NCBI RefSeq assembly: GCF_013410405.1
Contig: NZ_JACCFK010000001.1
Location: 744,001 to 808,000, forward strand
Reading direction: 5' to 3'
DNA from: Amycolatopsis endophytica
GTDB taxonomy: Bacteria > Actinomycetota > Actinomycetes > Mycobacteriales > Pseudonocardiaceae
DNA: 64,000 nucleotides
Shown here: positions 49,757-58,282 of the stretch, in pieces
Numbering within the stretch: the stretch's first letter is position 1
Layout of the letters: the number at the start of each line of letters is the position of its first letter
Made by a program: the position numbers and the translations under genes
Notes under the pieces: model-generated
Told to the model about the DNA's origin: nothing
The model's database searches: none
Seen by the model: only the letters and a program-made list of their open reading frames with translations

Positions 49757-52290
49757 CGCGACACCACCTCCGGAACACCCAGCAGGACGGGAACTTTCTG
49801 GTCCCGCTCCGCGCGGAACGAAATCGTCGGATCGGGCGTGCCCGGCGCGTTGACGAACGAGGTGAACCGGGCGAGTTTCTCCGGGTCCTCGATCACGCCG
49901 CGCCACTCGTCGGCGTAGTTCTCCACGTGCTTGGCCATCGCGGCGTCCAGCTCGTCGCGGATGCCGAGCTTGTCGTCGACGATCACCGCACGCAGGTGGT
50001 CGAGCCCGCCGTCCATCTCCTCGATCCACGGCGCGGTGCGCTGCAGCCGGCCGGCGGTGCGCACGTAGAACATCAGGAACCGGTCGATGTAGGCGATCAG
50101 CGTGTCCTTGTCCAGATCGGACGCCAGCAGTTCGGCGTGCCGCGGGAGAGCTCCGCCGTTGCCGCCGACGTAGAGGTTCCAGCCCTTCTCGGTCGCGATC
50201 ACGCCGAAGTCCTTGCCACGGGCCTCCGCGCACTCGCGGGCGCAGCCGGAGACGCCGGACTTGAGCTTGTGCGGTGACCGCAGACCCCGGTAGCGCAGCT
50301 CCAGCTCCACGGCCAGCCCGACGCTGTCCTGCACGCCGTAGCGGCACCACGTCGACCCGACGCACGATTTGACCGTGCGCAACGACTTGCCGTACGCGTG
50401 CCCGGACTCCATCCCGGCGTCCACCAGCCGCTTCCAGATGTGCGGCAGCTGGTCCACGGTCGCGCCGAACAGGTCGATCCGCTGCCCGCCGGTGATCTTG
50501 GTGTAGAGGCCGAAGTCCTCGGCCACCTCGGCGATCACTTTCAGCTTCGCCGGGGTGATCTCGCCGCCGGGAATCCGCGGCACGACCGAGTAGGTGCCGT
50601 TGCGCTGCATGTTCGCCAGGAAGTGGTCGTTGGTGTCCTGCAGCGTGGCCTGTTCGCCGGCCAGGACGTGACCGCCGTCGCGGTCGGTCGTGTCCAGGGT
50701 CGCCAGGATGGAGGCCACCGCGGGCTTGCAGATCTCGCATCCGGAGCCGGTGCCGTGCTTGGCGATCAGCTCGCCGAACGTGGTCAGACGGGTGGCGCTG
50801 ATGATCTGGAACAGCTCCTGGCGCGAGTGGGTGAAGTGCTCGCACAACGCCTTCGACTGCTCGACACCGCACGCGTCCAGCAGCTTCGCCAGCATCGGCA
50901 CACACGAACCGCACGTCGTGCCCGCCTTGGTGCAGCCCTTGATCTTCGCGACGCTGTCGCAGCCCTCGTCGTGGATCGCACCGGTGATGGTGCCCTTGCT
51001 GACCGCGTTGCAGGAACAGATCTGCGCCTCGTCCGGCAGCGCGTCAACCCCCACCGCACCGGAGCCTTCGGGCGCGAGCATCGCGGCGGGATCGGCCGGA
51101 AGCGGGCTGCCGACGAGCGGGCGGAGCAGGTTGTACGCGCTCGCGTCGCCGACCAGGACACCACCGAGGAGCAAGCGCCTACCGTCCTGTTCGGCGGACA
51201 CGACGAGCTTCTTGTAGTACCCGCCGACCGCGTCCGAGAGCACCACTTCGACGGCGTTCTCGGTGGTCGCGTGGGCGTCGCCGAAACTGGCCACGTCCAC
51301 ACCCATCAACTTGAGCTTCGTGGACAGGTCGGCGCCGGGGAACTCGCCGGTGCGGCCGAGCAACCGCGCGGCGACGATCTCGGCCATCGTGTAGCCGGGC
51401 GCGACCAGGCCGTAGCAGCGGCCCTCGACCGCGGCGCACTCGCCGATGGCCCAGATGTCCGGATCGCTGGTGCGGCAGGCGAGGTCGGTGACGATGCCGC
51501 CGCGCTCCCCGACCTCCAGACCGGACTGACGGGCCAGATCGTCGCGCGGCCGGACACCAGCGGAGAACACGACCAGGTCCAGGTCCAGTTCGGTGCCATT
51601 GGTCAACTTGGTGAACAGCCGGTCGCCATCCTGCGCGATCCTCTCCGCCGACGTCGAGGTGTGAACGGTCAGGTCGAGGTCGGTGACCAGCTCGCGCAGC
51701 AGGCTGCCGCCGCCGTCGTCGACCTGGATCGGCATCAGCCGCGGCGCCATCTCGACCACATGCGGCGACAAGCCCATGTCCCGCAGCGCCTTCGCGGCCT
51801 CCAGGCCCAGCAGGCCACCACCGACGACCATCGCCGCGGCCCGGCCCCGCTTCGTCGCCTTCGCGTGCTCGACCGCCGCCCGGATCGCGTCCAGGTCCTC
51901 GATCGTGCGGTAGACGAAGCAGCCCGGCAGGTCATGCCCTGGCACCGGCGGCACGAACGGGCGCGAACCGGTGGCGAGCACGAGTGCGTCGTAGGACTGC
52001 ACATGCCCGGAAGCGGTGGTGACCGTCCGTGCCGCGCGGTCGACACCCGTCACCGGGTCGCCCAGCCGAAGCTCGACCTGGTCGTCACCCGCGTAGTCCG
52101 AACCGGACAGCGTGAGCGCGGCGACGTCCCAGCCGTCCACATAGGAGGTCAGGGCCACCCGGTCGTAGGCCGGGTGCGGCTCCTCGGCCAGCACGACCAC
52201 GCGCCAGTCGTCGGCGGTGTCCTCGTCCCGCAGCGCCTCCACCAGACGGTGGCCCACCATCCCGTTCCCGACGACCACGAGTGTGCGCAT
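49753..52290 (-). CDS. nirB: Nitrite reductase [NAD(P)H] large subunit NirB
   Basis: The 845-residue reductase converts nitrite to ammonium. The N-terminus is a FAD/NADH module (GNGMVGH at 8-14, VVGGGLLGLEAAK at 155-167, FSAGVRPR near 243). A BFD-type [2Fe-2S] domain follows with Cys425, Cys427, Cys460 and Cys463. The C-terminal sirohaem-[4Fe-4S] site has Cys643, Cys649, Cys683 and Cys687 (CVGSTWC and CARECAEA). ATG 52290 is preceded by GAAGGGGGTTGGAG. It overlaps nirD by 4 bp. Confidence 0.95.
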   Translation of the reverse strand: MRTLVVVGNGMVGHRLVEALRDEDTADDWRVVVLAEEPHPAYDRVALTSYVDGWDVAALTLSGSDYAGDDQVELRLGDPVTGVDRAARTVTTASGHVQSYDALVLATGSRPFVPPVPGHDLPGCFVYRTIEDLDAIRAAVEHAKATKRGRAAAMVVGGGLLGLEAAKALRDMGLSPHVVEMAPRLMPIQVDDGGGSLLRELVTDLDLTVHTSTSAERIAQDGDRLFTKLTNGTELDLDLVVFSAGVRPRDDLARQSGLEVGERGGIVTDLACRTSDPDIWAIGECAAVEGRCYGLVAPGYTMAEIVAARLLGRTGEFPGADLSTKLKLMGVDVASFGDAHATTENAVEVVLSDAVGGYYKKLVVSAEQDGRRLLLGGVLVGDASAYNLLRPLVGSPLPADPAAMLAPEGSGAVGVDALPDEAQICSCNAVSKGTITGAIHDEGCDSVAKIKGCTKAGTTCGSCVPMLAKLLDACGVEQSKALCEHFTHSRQELFQIISATRLTTFGELIAKHGTGSGCEICKPAVASILATLDTTDRDGGHVLAGEQATLQDTNDHFLANMQRNGTYSVVPRIPGGEITPAKLKVIAEVAEDFGLYTKITGGQRIDLFGATVDQLPHIWKRLVDAGMESGHAYGKSLRTVKSCVGSTWCRYGVQDSVGLAVELELRYRGLRSPHKLKSGVSGCARECAEARGKDFGVIATEKGWNLYVGGNGGALPRHAELLASDLDKDTLIAYIDRFLMFYVRTAGRLQRTAPWIEEMDGGLDHLRAVIVDDKLGIRDELDAAMAKHVENYADEWRGVIEDPEKLARFTSFVNAPGTPDPTISFRAERDQKVPVLLGVPEVVSR

Positions 52291-52303
52291 TCTCCAACCC
52301 CCT

Positions 52304-53668
52304 TCAGACCCGCGCACCGGCGAGTGCCAGCCCGCGCTCACTCACCGGGGCGTCCGACTTGCGGAGGTAGACCGCCCAGGTGACCACGAAGCAGATCCCG
52401 TAGAAGGCGAGGAACCCGGCGAACGCGGGCACCCCGCTCCCGGTGTCCAGGAACGACTGGCGGAACGCCAGGTTGATGAACAGCCCGCCCAGCGCACCGA
52501 ACGCACCGGCCAGCCCGATCAGCGCGCCCGAACGCTTGCGGGCCCTGAGGAGTTCGGCCTCCTCGTCGGCGCCTGCGGCGATCGCCGCCCTGGCCTTGGT
52601 GCGGAAGATGGCCGGGATGCTCTTGTAGGTGGAGCCGTTGCCGACGCCGGTCAGGACGAACAACACGATGAAGGCAACGGTGAACAGGGCGAGCGACTGG
52701 GTGTTCGACGCGATGACCAGGATCGCGGTCATCACGGCCATGCTCACGAACGTCCAGAAGGTGACCCGCGCGCCGCCGATCCGGTCGGCCAGCCGTCCGC
52801 CCGCGGGCCGGGACAGCGAACCGAGCAGCGGGCCGAGGAAGGTGACCGCGGCGGCCTGCAGCGGGGTGCGGCCGAACTGGTTCTGCAGCACCAGGCCGAA
52901 GGCGAAGCTGTAGCCGATGAACGACCCGAACGTGCCGATGTAGAGGAACGACATCACCCAGGTGTGGGCGTCGCCGAGGATTTCCCGCATCGCCTTCTGG
53001 TCGTTGCGCACGGAGGCGAGGTTGTCCATGTACAGCGCGGAACACAGCGCGGCGATGACGATCAGCGGGAGGTAGACGTAGAGGATGATGCGTGGCGCGG
53101 TGGTGCCCGCGGTCGCGATGATCAGCAGGCCGACCAGCTGGATCACGGCGACGCCGAGGTTGCCGCCGCCCGCGTTGAGGCCCAGCGCCATACCCTTGGC
53201 CCGTTCCGGGAAGAACGTGTTGATGTTGGTCATGGACGAGGCGAAGTTGCCGCCGCCGACGCCACCGAGCGCGGCGACCAGCAGGAACGCCCACAGCGGG
53301 GTGCCCGGCTCCATCACGATCGCCGCGCCGACGCTGGGGATCAGCAGCAGGCTCGCGCTGATGACCGTCCAGTTGCGACCGCCGAAGCGGGCCACCGCCC
53401 AGCTGTACGGCAGCCGCGCCAGCGCGCCGACGAGTGTCGGGGTGGAGGTCAGCAGGAACTTGTCGGCGGCCGAGAACCCGTACTGCGGGCCCATGAACAG
53501 GACCATGACCGACCACAGTGTCCAGATGGAGAACCCGATGTGCTCGGAGAAGATCGAGAACCACAGGTTGCGGTGGGCGATCTTCTTCCCGGTCGATGCC
53601 CAGAACGACTCGTTCTCGGGCTCCCAGCGCTCGATCCAGTGCCTGCGCGCGGTGGTGGTCGTTGTCAA
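52304..53668 (-). CDS. narK: Nitrate/nitrite MFS transporter (NarK family)
   Basis: The 454-residue protein has 12 predicted membrane helices in the NarK/NasA-type major facilitator layout. It contains FSEHIGFSIWTLWSVMVLFM in the first helix region (seen as SEHIGFSIW), GGVGGGNFASSMTNINTFFP and GLNAGGGNLGVAVIQ, the paired Asn-Gly nitrate signature motifs. It imports nitrate for the reductase encoded upstream. The TTG start at 53668 is chosen because AGGGAGA lies about six bases before it. The gaps to neighbouring genes are 10 and 13 bases. Confidence 0.93.
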   Translation of the reverse strand: MTTTTTARRHWIERWEPENESFWASTGKKIAHRNLWFSIFSEHIGFSIWTLWSVMVLFMGPQYGFSAADKFLLTSTPTLVGALARLPYSWAVARFGGRNWTVISASLLLIPSVGAAIVMEPGTPLWAFLLVAALGGVGGGNFASSMTNINTFFPERAKGMALGLNAGGGNLGVAVIQLVGLLIIATAGTTAPRIILYVYLPLIVIAALCSALYMDNLASVRNDQKAMREILGDAHTWVMSFLYIGTFGSFIGYSFAFGLVLQNQFGRTPLQAAAVTFLGPLLGSLSRPAGGRLADRIGGARVTFWTFVSMAVMTAILVIASNTQSLALFTVAFIVLFVLTGVGNGSTYKSIPAIFRTKARAAIAAGADEEAELLRARKRSGALIGLAGAFGALGGLFINLAFRQSFLDTGSGVPAFAGFLAFYGICFVVTWAVYLRKSDAPVSERGLALAGARV

Positions 53669-53678
53669 TGTGGTCTCC

Positions 53679-55121
53679 CTAAGCGGTGGTGGCGAGCCAG
53701 TCGGCGATGCCGCGGACGGCGTCGCGGCAGCTGCCACATCCGGTTGTCGCTCTGGTCACGGACGCGAGTTCGGTGACGTCGGTGGCACCGGCGCGGAACG
53801 CCTCGACCAGGCGTCCCTTCGTCACGGAGTTGCACCGGCAGACGACGGCGGCCGCCGGGAGGTCGGCGGGGCTCGACGCGGCGGTCGCCCCGCCCGGCAG
53901 CGCGCGTCCGAGCAGGACGGCGAGCCGGTCCTGGGGGACCGGGGTGCCCCGGTCGAACAGGTGCGTGATGTTCGCTGCGGCGTCCGGCGCGCCGAGCAGG
54001 ATCGCCCCGGCCACGCGCTCTTCACGCACGATGAGCTTCGCGTAGCGACCGCGGGACGGGTCGTCGAGGCACACGACCTCGGCGTCCGGGTCGGTGGCGT
54101 CGGTGTGCACGTCGCCGAGCGCGGTGAGGTCGATGCCGCGGGCCTTGAGCTTGGTGATGACCCGCGTGCCGCGGTAGCGCGACGACACGTCGGCGCCGGT
54201 CAGCAGATCGGCCAGCACCTGTGCCTGCTGCCAGGCCGGTTCGACCAGCCCGGACGCCGTGCCGGGGTGCTGCGCGCAGTCGCCGATCGCGTGGATGCGG
54301 CCGTCGCTGGTGCGCAGCGCGTCGTCGACCACGACGCCGCGGTCGACCTCCAGCCCGGCGTCCGCGGCGAGCCCGGTCTCGGCCCGCACCCCGGTGCTGA
54401 CCACGACGAGGTCGGCGTGCACCTTGCTGCCGTCGTCGAGCTTGAGCCCGTCACCGGGCAGGTAACGGGCCGCGCCCGCGCCGAGCCGGAAATCGATGCC
54501 CAGCTCACCCAGCACGCGGGCCAGCACCCGGCCCGCACCGGGATCGAGCTGGCGTTCCATCACGTGGCCGACCGGGTGCACGACGGTGACGAGGTTCCCG
54601 CGCCCGGCCAAGCCGCGGGCCGCCTCCAGGCCGAGCAGGCCACCGCCGAGCACCGCGACCGGGGCACCGGCCTCGGCGGCTTCGAGGATGCGGTCACAGT
54701 CGTCGAGGGTGCGGAAGGTGAGCACACCGGGCGCCGGGGATCCGTCATCCTGCGTGAGTCCTTCGACCGGCGGCATCCACGGTTTGCTGCCGGTGGCCAG
54801 CACCAGCGCGTCGTAGTCCACAGTGGATCCGTCGGTGAGCCGGACCCGCCGCATGGTGCGGTCGATGTGCTCGGCGCCGACGTCCGTGCGCAGGTCGACG
54901 TGATGCCGCGCGGCCCAGTCCGCGTCGTGCAGCCGGACCGTCTCGGGGCGCATCGTGCCCGCCACGACGGCGGAGAGCAGGACGCGGTTGTACGCGGCAT
55001 GCGGCTCCTCGCCGATGACGGTCAGCGAGACGCGCGTGCCTTCCGGATCGCGCGCCCGGATCTCGTCGGCGAGGCGGGCCCCCGCCATGCCGTAGCCCAG
55101 CACCACCACCCTGCGGGTCAT
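53679..55121 (-). CDS. FAD-dependent NAD(P)H oxidoreductase with BFD [2Fe-2S] domain, nitrate reductase electron partner
   Basis: The 480-residue protein is like the N-terminal half of NirB: FAD motif GYGMAG near residue 10, LATGSKPWMPP near 108, NAD motif VLGGGLLGLEAAR near 155 and VVSTGVRAETGL near 250. A C-terminal BFD domain carries Cys428, Cys430, Cys462 and Cys465. It lacks the sirohaem module. Lying between nasA and narK with a 4-bp overlap to nasA, it is most likely the NasB/NasC-type reductase that passes electrons from NAD(P)H to the nitrate reductase. Confidence 0.87.
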   Translation of the reverse strand: MTRRVVVLGYGMAGARLADEIRARDPEGTRVSLTVIGEEPHAAYNRVLLSAVVAGTMRPETVRLHDADWAARHHVDLRTDVGAEHIDRTMRRVRLTDGSTVDYDALVLATGSKPWMPPVEGLTQDDGSPAPGVLTFRTLDDCDRILEAAEAGAPVAVLGGGLLGLEAARGLAGRGNLVTVVHPVGHVMERQLDPGAGRVLARVLGELGIDFRLGAGAARYLPGDGLKLDDGSKVHADLVVVSTGVRAETGLAADAGLEVDRGVVVDDALRTSDGRIHAIGDCAQHPGTASGLVEPAWQQAQVLADLLTGADVSSRYRGTRVITKLKARGIDLTALGDVHTDATDPDAEVVCLDDPSRGRYAKLIVREERVAGAILLGAPDAAANITHLFDRGTPVPQDRLAVLLGRALPGGATAASSPADLPAAAVVCRCNSVTKGRLVEAFRAGATDVTELASVTRATTGCGSCRDAVRGIADWLATTA

Positions 55122-57199
55122 ACCGCACCGTCCTCCGTGGTCAACCGGACCGCGCACACCTTGAACTCGGGCATGCGGCTCGCCGGGTCCAGGGCCGGGT
55201 TGGTGAGCAGGTTCGCGCGCTGCGCACCGGGGAAGTGGAACGGCAGGAACACCGTGTCCGGCCGCATCGAGGCGACGCAACGCACCCGCGCGGTGGTCTC
55301 CCCGCGCCGCGAGACCACCCGCGCCCAGTCCCCGTGCGCCAGGCCGCTGCGGGCGGCGGTGTCCGGGTGGACCTCGACGTAGACCTCCGGCACGAGCGCG
55401 TTCAGCTCGTCGGTGCGGCGGGTCTGCGCGCCGGACTGGTAGTGCTGCAGAACCCGGCCGGTGGTCGCGATCAGCGGGTATTCGTCGTCGACGGGCTCGG
55501 CCGGGCCGCGGTGCTCGACCGGGACGAACCGGGCGCGGCCGTCGGCGTGGGCGAAGGAGTCCAGGAACATCCGCGGCGTTCCGGCGTGCCCGGTGCCGGT
55601 CACCGGCCAGTACAGCGCCTCACCCTCGTGCAGCCGGCCGTAGGTGACACCGGAGTAGTCCGCGAGACCGCCCCGCGACGCCTCACGCAGTTCGGTGAAC
55701 ACGATCTCGGCGTCGATCGGGAAGCGTTCGGCGGGCTGACCCAGGCGCTGCGCCAGTCCATTGAGGACTTCCAGATCGGTGCGCACCCCGTCCGGAGCGT
55801 CGATGGCCTTGCGGCGCAGCAGGATCCGGCCTTCGAGGTTGGTCATCGTGCCGCTCTCCTCGGCCCACTGCGTGACCGGGAGGACGACGTCGGCCATCGC
55901 GGCGGTCTCCGACAGCACGAAGTCCGCGACGACGAGCAGGTCCAGGCTCTTGAGGCGTTCCGCGACGTGCGCCGAACGGGGCCCGGAGACGACGACGTTG
56001 CTGCCGAAGACGAGCATCGCCTTCGGACCGGACTCGGTGCCCAACGCGTCGAGGAGCTCGTACGCGGAGCGGCCCGGACCGGGCAGGCTCGCCGGGTCGA
56101 CACCCCACACACGCGCGACGTGCTCGCGCGCGGCCGGGTCGTCGATCTTGCGGTAACCGGGCAACTGGTCGGCCTTCTGACCGTGCTCGCGGCCACCCTG
56201 CCCGTTGCCCTGCCCGGTGAGGCAGCCGTACCCGGAACCCGCGCGACCCGGCAGGCCCAGCGCGAGGGCCAGGTTGATCCACGCGCTGACGGTGTCCGAG
56301 CCGCTCGCGTGCTGCTCAGTGCCGCGCGCGGTGAGGATGTAGGCGCTGCGGGCCTTCGCCAGCAGCGTCGCCACGCGACGCTGGTCCGCCGCGGCGACGC
56401 CGGTGATCCGTTCGACGCGCTCGGGCCACCAGCGGGCGACAATCTGCCACACGGCCTCGAAACCGCGGGTCCGGCGGTCCACATAGGACATCGCGGCCAG
56501 ACCGTCGGCGACCAGTGCGTGCAGGATTCCCAGCGCCAGCGCGAGATCCGTGCCCGGCGCGGGCGCCAGATGCAGGCGCGCCTGCTCCGCGGTCGGCGTG
56601 CGCCGCGGGTCCACCACGACCAGCCCGCCGGAGTCGATGGCCTTGCGCAGGTGCTGCATGAACGGCGGCATCGTCTCGGCCGGGTTGGCGCCGACCAGCA
56701 GCACCGCGTCGGCGTCACCGACGTCGGTCAGCGGGAACGGCAGGCCGCGGTCGAGGCCGAACGCCCTGTTCCCGGCGGCGGCCGCGGACGACATGCAGAA
56801 CCGTCCGTTGTAGTCGATCTGCGACGTGCCCAGGGCGACGCGTGCGAACTTGCCCAGCAGGTAGCTCTTTTCGTTGGTCAGGCCGCCGCCACCGAAGACG
56901 GCGACCCCGTCGCGGCCGTGCCCGGCCTGCACCTCGGTGATGCGCCGGGCGATCAGGTCGAGCGCGTCGTCCCAGGTCGCGGGCACCAGTTCGCCCTCGA
57001 CCCGGACCAGCGGCGTGGTCAGGCGAGCCGGGGTGGTGAGCAGGCTGCCCGAAGTCCAGCCCTTCTGGCACAGGCCCCCGCCGTTGGCGGGGAACTCGCG
57101 GGGTGCGACAGCGGTGCCGGACAGGCTCATCCCGCACTGCAGGGCGCAGTAGGGACAGTGGGTGGCCACGGTGACCTGCGGTTCTGCCGTGAGCGTCAC
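55118..57199 (-). CDS. nasA: Assimilatory nitrate reductase catalytic subunit
   Basis: The 693-residue bis-MGD molybdoenzyme reduces nitrate to nitrite in the cytoplasm. The N-terminal [4Fe-4S] site uses Cys15, Cys18, Cys22 and Cys44 (CPYCALQC and CQKGW). Later blocks include GGGGLTNEKSYLLGKFAR, YNGRFCMSSA and MVMPLP-like DVVLPVTQWAEESGTMTNLEGR (seen as VVLPVTQWAEESGT). No C-terminal BFD domain is fused; the partner protein carries it. GTG 57199 is preferred over GTG 57205: AAGGAGG ends five bases before 57199, whereas 57205 lies inside that ribosome site. It heads the seven-gene operon. Confidence 0.93.
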   Translation of the reverse strand: MTLTAEPQVTVATHCPYCALQCGMSLSGTAVAPREFPANGGGLCQKGWTSGSLLTTPARLTTPLVRVEGELVPATWDDALDLIARRITEVQAGHGRDGVAVFGGGGLTNEKSYLLGKFARVALGTSQIDYNGRFCMSSAAAAGNRAFGLDRGLPFPLTDVGDADAVLLVGANPAETMPPFMQHLRKAIDSGGLVVVDPRRTPTAEQARLHLAPAPGTDLALALGILHALVADGLAAMSYVDRRTRGFEAVWQIVARWWPERVERITGVAAADQRRVATLLAKARSAYILTARGTEQHASGSDTVSAWINLALALGLPGRAGSGYGCLTGQGNGQGGREHGQKADQLPGYRKIDDPAAREHVARVWGVDPASLPGPGRSAYELLDALGTESGPKAMLVFGSNVVVSGPRSAHVAERLKSLDLLVVADFVLSETAAMADVVLPVTQWAEESGTMTNLEGRILLRRKAIDAPDGVRTDLEVLNGLAQRLGQPAERFPIDAEIVFTELREASRGGLADYSGVTYGRLHEGEALYWPVTGTGHAGTPRMFLDSFAHADGRARFVPVEHRGPAEPVDDEYPLIATTGRVLQHYQSGAQTRRTDELNALVPEVYVEVHPDTAARSGLAHGDWARVVSRRGETTARVRCVASMRPDTVFLPFHFPGAQRANLLTNPALDPASRMPEFKVCAVRLTTEDGAV

Positions 57200-57250
57200 G
57201 CGCACCTCCTTCCGTCGTGGGGATGACGGTAGGAACGGCGTGTTACCTGG

Positions 57251-57293
57251 AAACGCCCGAATGTTTCAGGCGTTTGACATTGCTACGGCGTTT
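57251..57293. promoter_or_regulatory. Control region of nitrate operon: 18-bp-spaced GGCGTTT repeats and GlnR-like box
   Basis: AAACGCC (57251-57257), GGCGTTT (57269-57275) and GGCGTTT (57287-57293) are spaced 18 bp centre to centre; the first two form an inverted repeat. On the minus strand GTCAA-ACGCCT-GAAAC (57278-57263) resembles the actinobacterial GlnR box GTnAC-N6-GAAAC with one mismatch. The position, 50-95 bases before nasA, suits activation by GlnR and the NnaR-like regulator. Confidence 0.5.
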
Positions 57294-57323
57294 CGGGCGA
57301 TGCCCGGTGAGAAGTGATGCGCG

Positions 57324-58130
57324 CTACAGGATCTCGCTGACAGCGGCGGCCGCGGCACGGAGACCGTCGAGAGAAGCGGCGGTGGCGCGCGGGTTGAGGG
57401 CGTTGCCCGCGAGGCGGAACAGCACGGCACGCAGCAGGAGCTGGGGCCACTGCGGCAGATGGGACCAGCGCTCGAAGAACTCCGGCGGAGCGTCACCCCA
57501 GGCGACGGCGTCCACGGCGGCGACCGCGGCGCCCCATTCCGCGGGCCGGTGGAACGGATCGAAGTCGACGATGCCCGGCGCCGCGTCTTCGTCGAACAGC
57601 ACCGCGCCGAACAGGTCACCGGGCACGACCTGGTCCGGCAGGTCCACGGGTCTTCGCGCGACGGCGAGGACTTCGAACCAGCGCCCGCCCTTGGCCTCGT
57701 CGACCGGCACGTCCACGTCACCCCAGGCGACGCGGTCGGCGAGCGCGTCCGGGTCGGTGCGGCGGGCGAGGTACTTCGGCGGCGGCACCCCGTCGAGCGC
57801 GTGCGCGAGCTTGAGCGCGGCGAGCATGATCTCGTCGTGCCGGTGCTCGGGAGTGCCGGAGAGGAACCGGCGAGCCGACCAGCCCCCGACGATCCAGCGG
57901 CCGTCCCGCGACCGCAGCGGACGCGCGATACGCAGGTCCGGGACGTCGAGCGCGTGCAGGGTGCCGGCGATCCAGAGCGCCTTCGGCCTGTCCTCGACCG
58001 GGGTCAGCACCACGTCTCCACAACGGTGCACCCGCCCGCCCGCCAGCGGCTCCGGTTCGAGCCCGCTGAGCCCGAACGCCATCAACACCGCGCCCGGCGG
58101 GCTGTGACGGGCTCTCGGACCTGCGGACAC
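57324..58130 (-). CDS. TIGR02569-family protein (Rv3205c-like)
   Basis: The 268-residue actinobacteria-specific protein appears related to small-molecule kinases of the aminoglycoside phosphotransferase fold: GIVDFDPFHRPAEW (about residues 190-203) resembles the IDFDP metal loop, and the N-terminal part has VLTPVEDRPKALW. The classic HGD loop reads VPGDLFG. Activity is unknown. The GTG at 58130 follows the moeZ terminators; in mycobacteria the same gene lies next to moeZ (moeB1). The nitrate operon starts 124 bases downstream of its stop. Confidence 0.8.
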   Translation of the reverse strand: MSAGPRARHSPPGAVLMAFGLSGLEPEPLAGGRVHRCGDVVLTPVEDRPKALWIAGTLHALDVPDLRIARPLRSRDGRWIVGGWSARRFLSGTPEHRHDEIMLAALKLAHALDGVPPPKYLARRTDPDALADRVAWGDVDVPVDEAKGGRWFEVLAVARRPVDLPDQVVPGDLFGAVLFDEDAAPGIVDFDPFHRPAEWGAAVAAVDAVAWGDAPPEFFERWSHLPQWPQLLLRAVLFRLAGNALNPRATAASLDGLRAAAAAVSEIL

Positions 58131-58194
58131 GCGCTGAGATTACCCCGAGCGTCCGACCTTTTTCCGGCGTTCAAGCAGCCGGTTCCGCGCGCGG

Positions 58195-58228
58195 TGTCCG
58201 GTGTTCGGTGCCGACCGAACACCGGACA
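58195..58228. repeat. Perfect 15-bp inverted repeat with 4-nt loop
   Basis: TGTCCGGTGTTCGGT (58195-58209) pairs perfectly with 58214-58228 around GCCG. It is the second hairpin downstream of moeZ and lies 65 bp upstream of the next gene's start. It may back up the moeZ terminator or be an operator or cruciform-forming element. Confidence 0.8.
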
Positions 58229-58233
58229 GCAGA

Positions 58234-58267
58234 AAGGCCCGCCGCGACCACAACCGCGACGGGCCTT
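58234..58267 (-). terminator. Terminator of moeZ
   Basis: AAGGCCCG (58234-58241) and CGGGCCTT (58260-58267) form the outer stem; inner CGCG segments extend it. On the minus strand it begins 15 bases after the moeZ stop and is followed by TTCTGC, a weak T tract. Confidence 0.75.
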
Positions 58268-58282
58268 CCCCGCGAAACCTGC

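Noticed and set aside
57200..57205. nasA start at GTG 57205
   Set aside because: This codon lies inside the AAGGAGG ribosome binding site; GTG 57199 has correct spacing.
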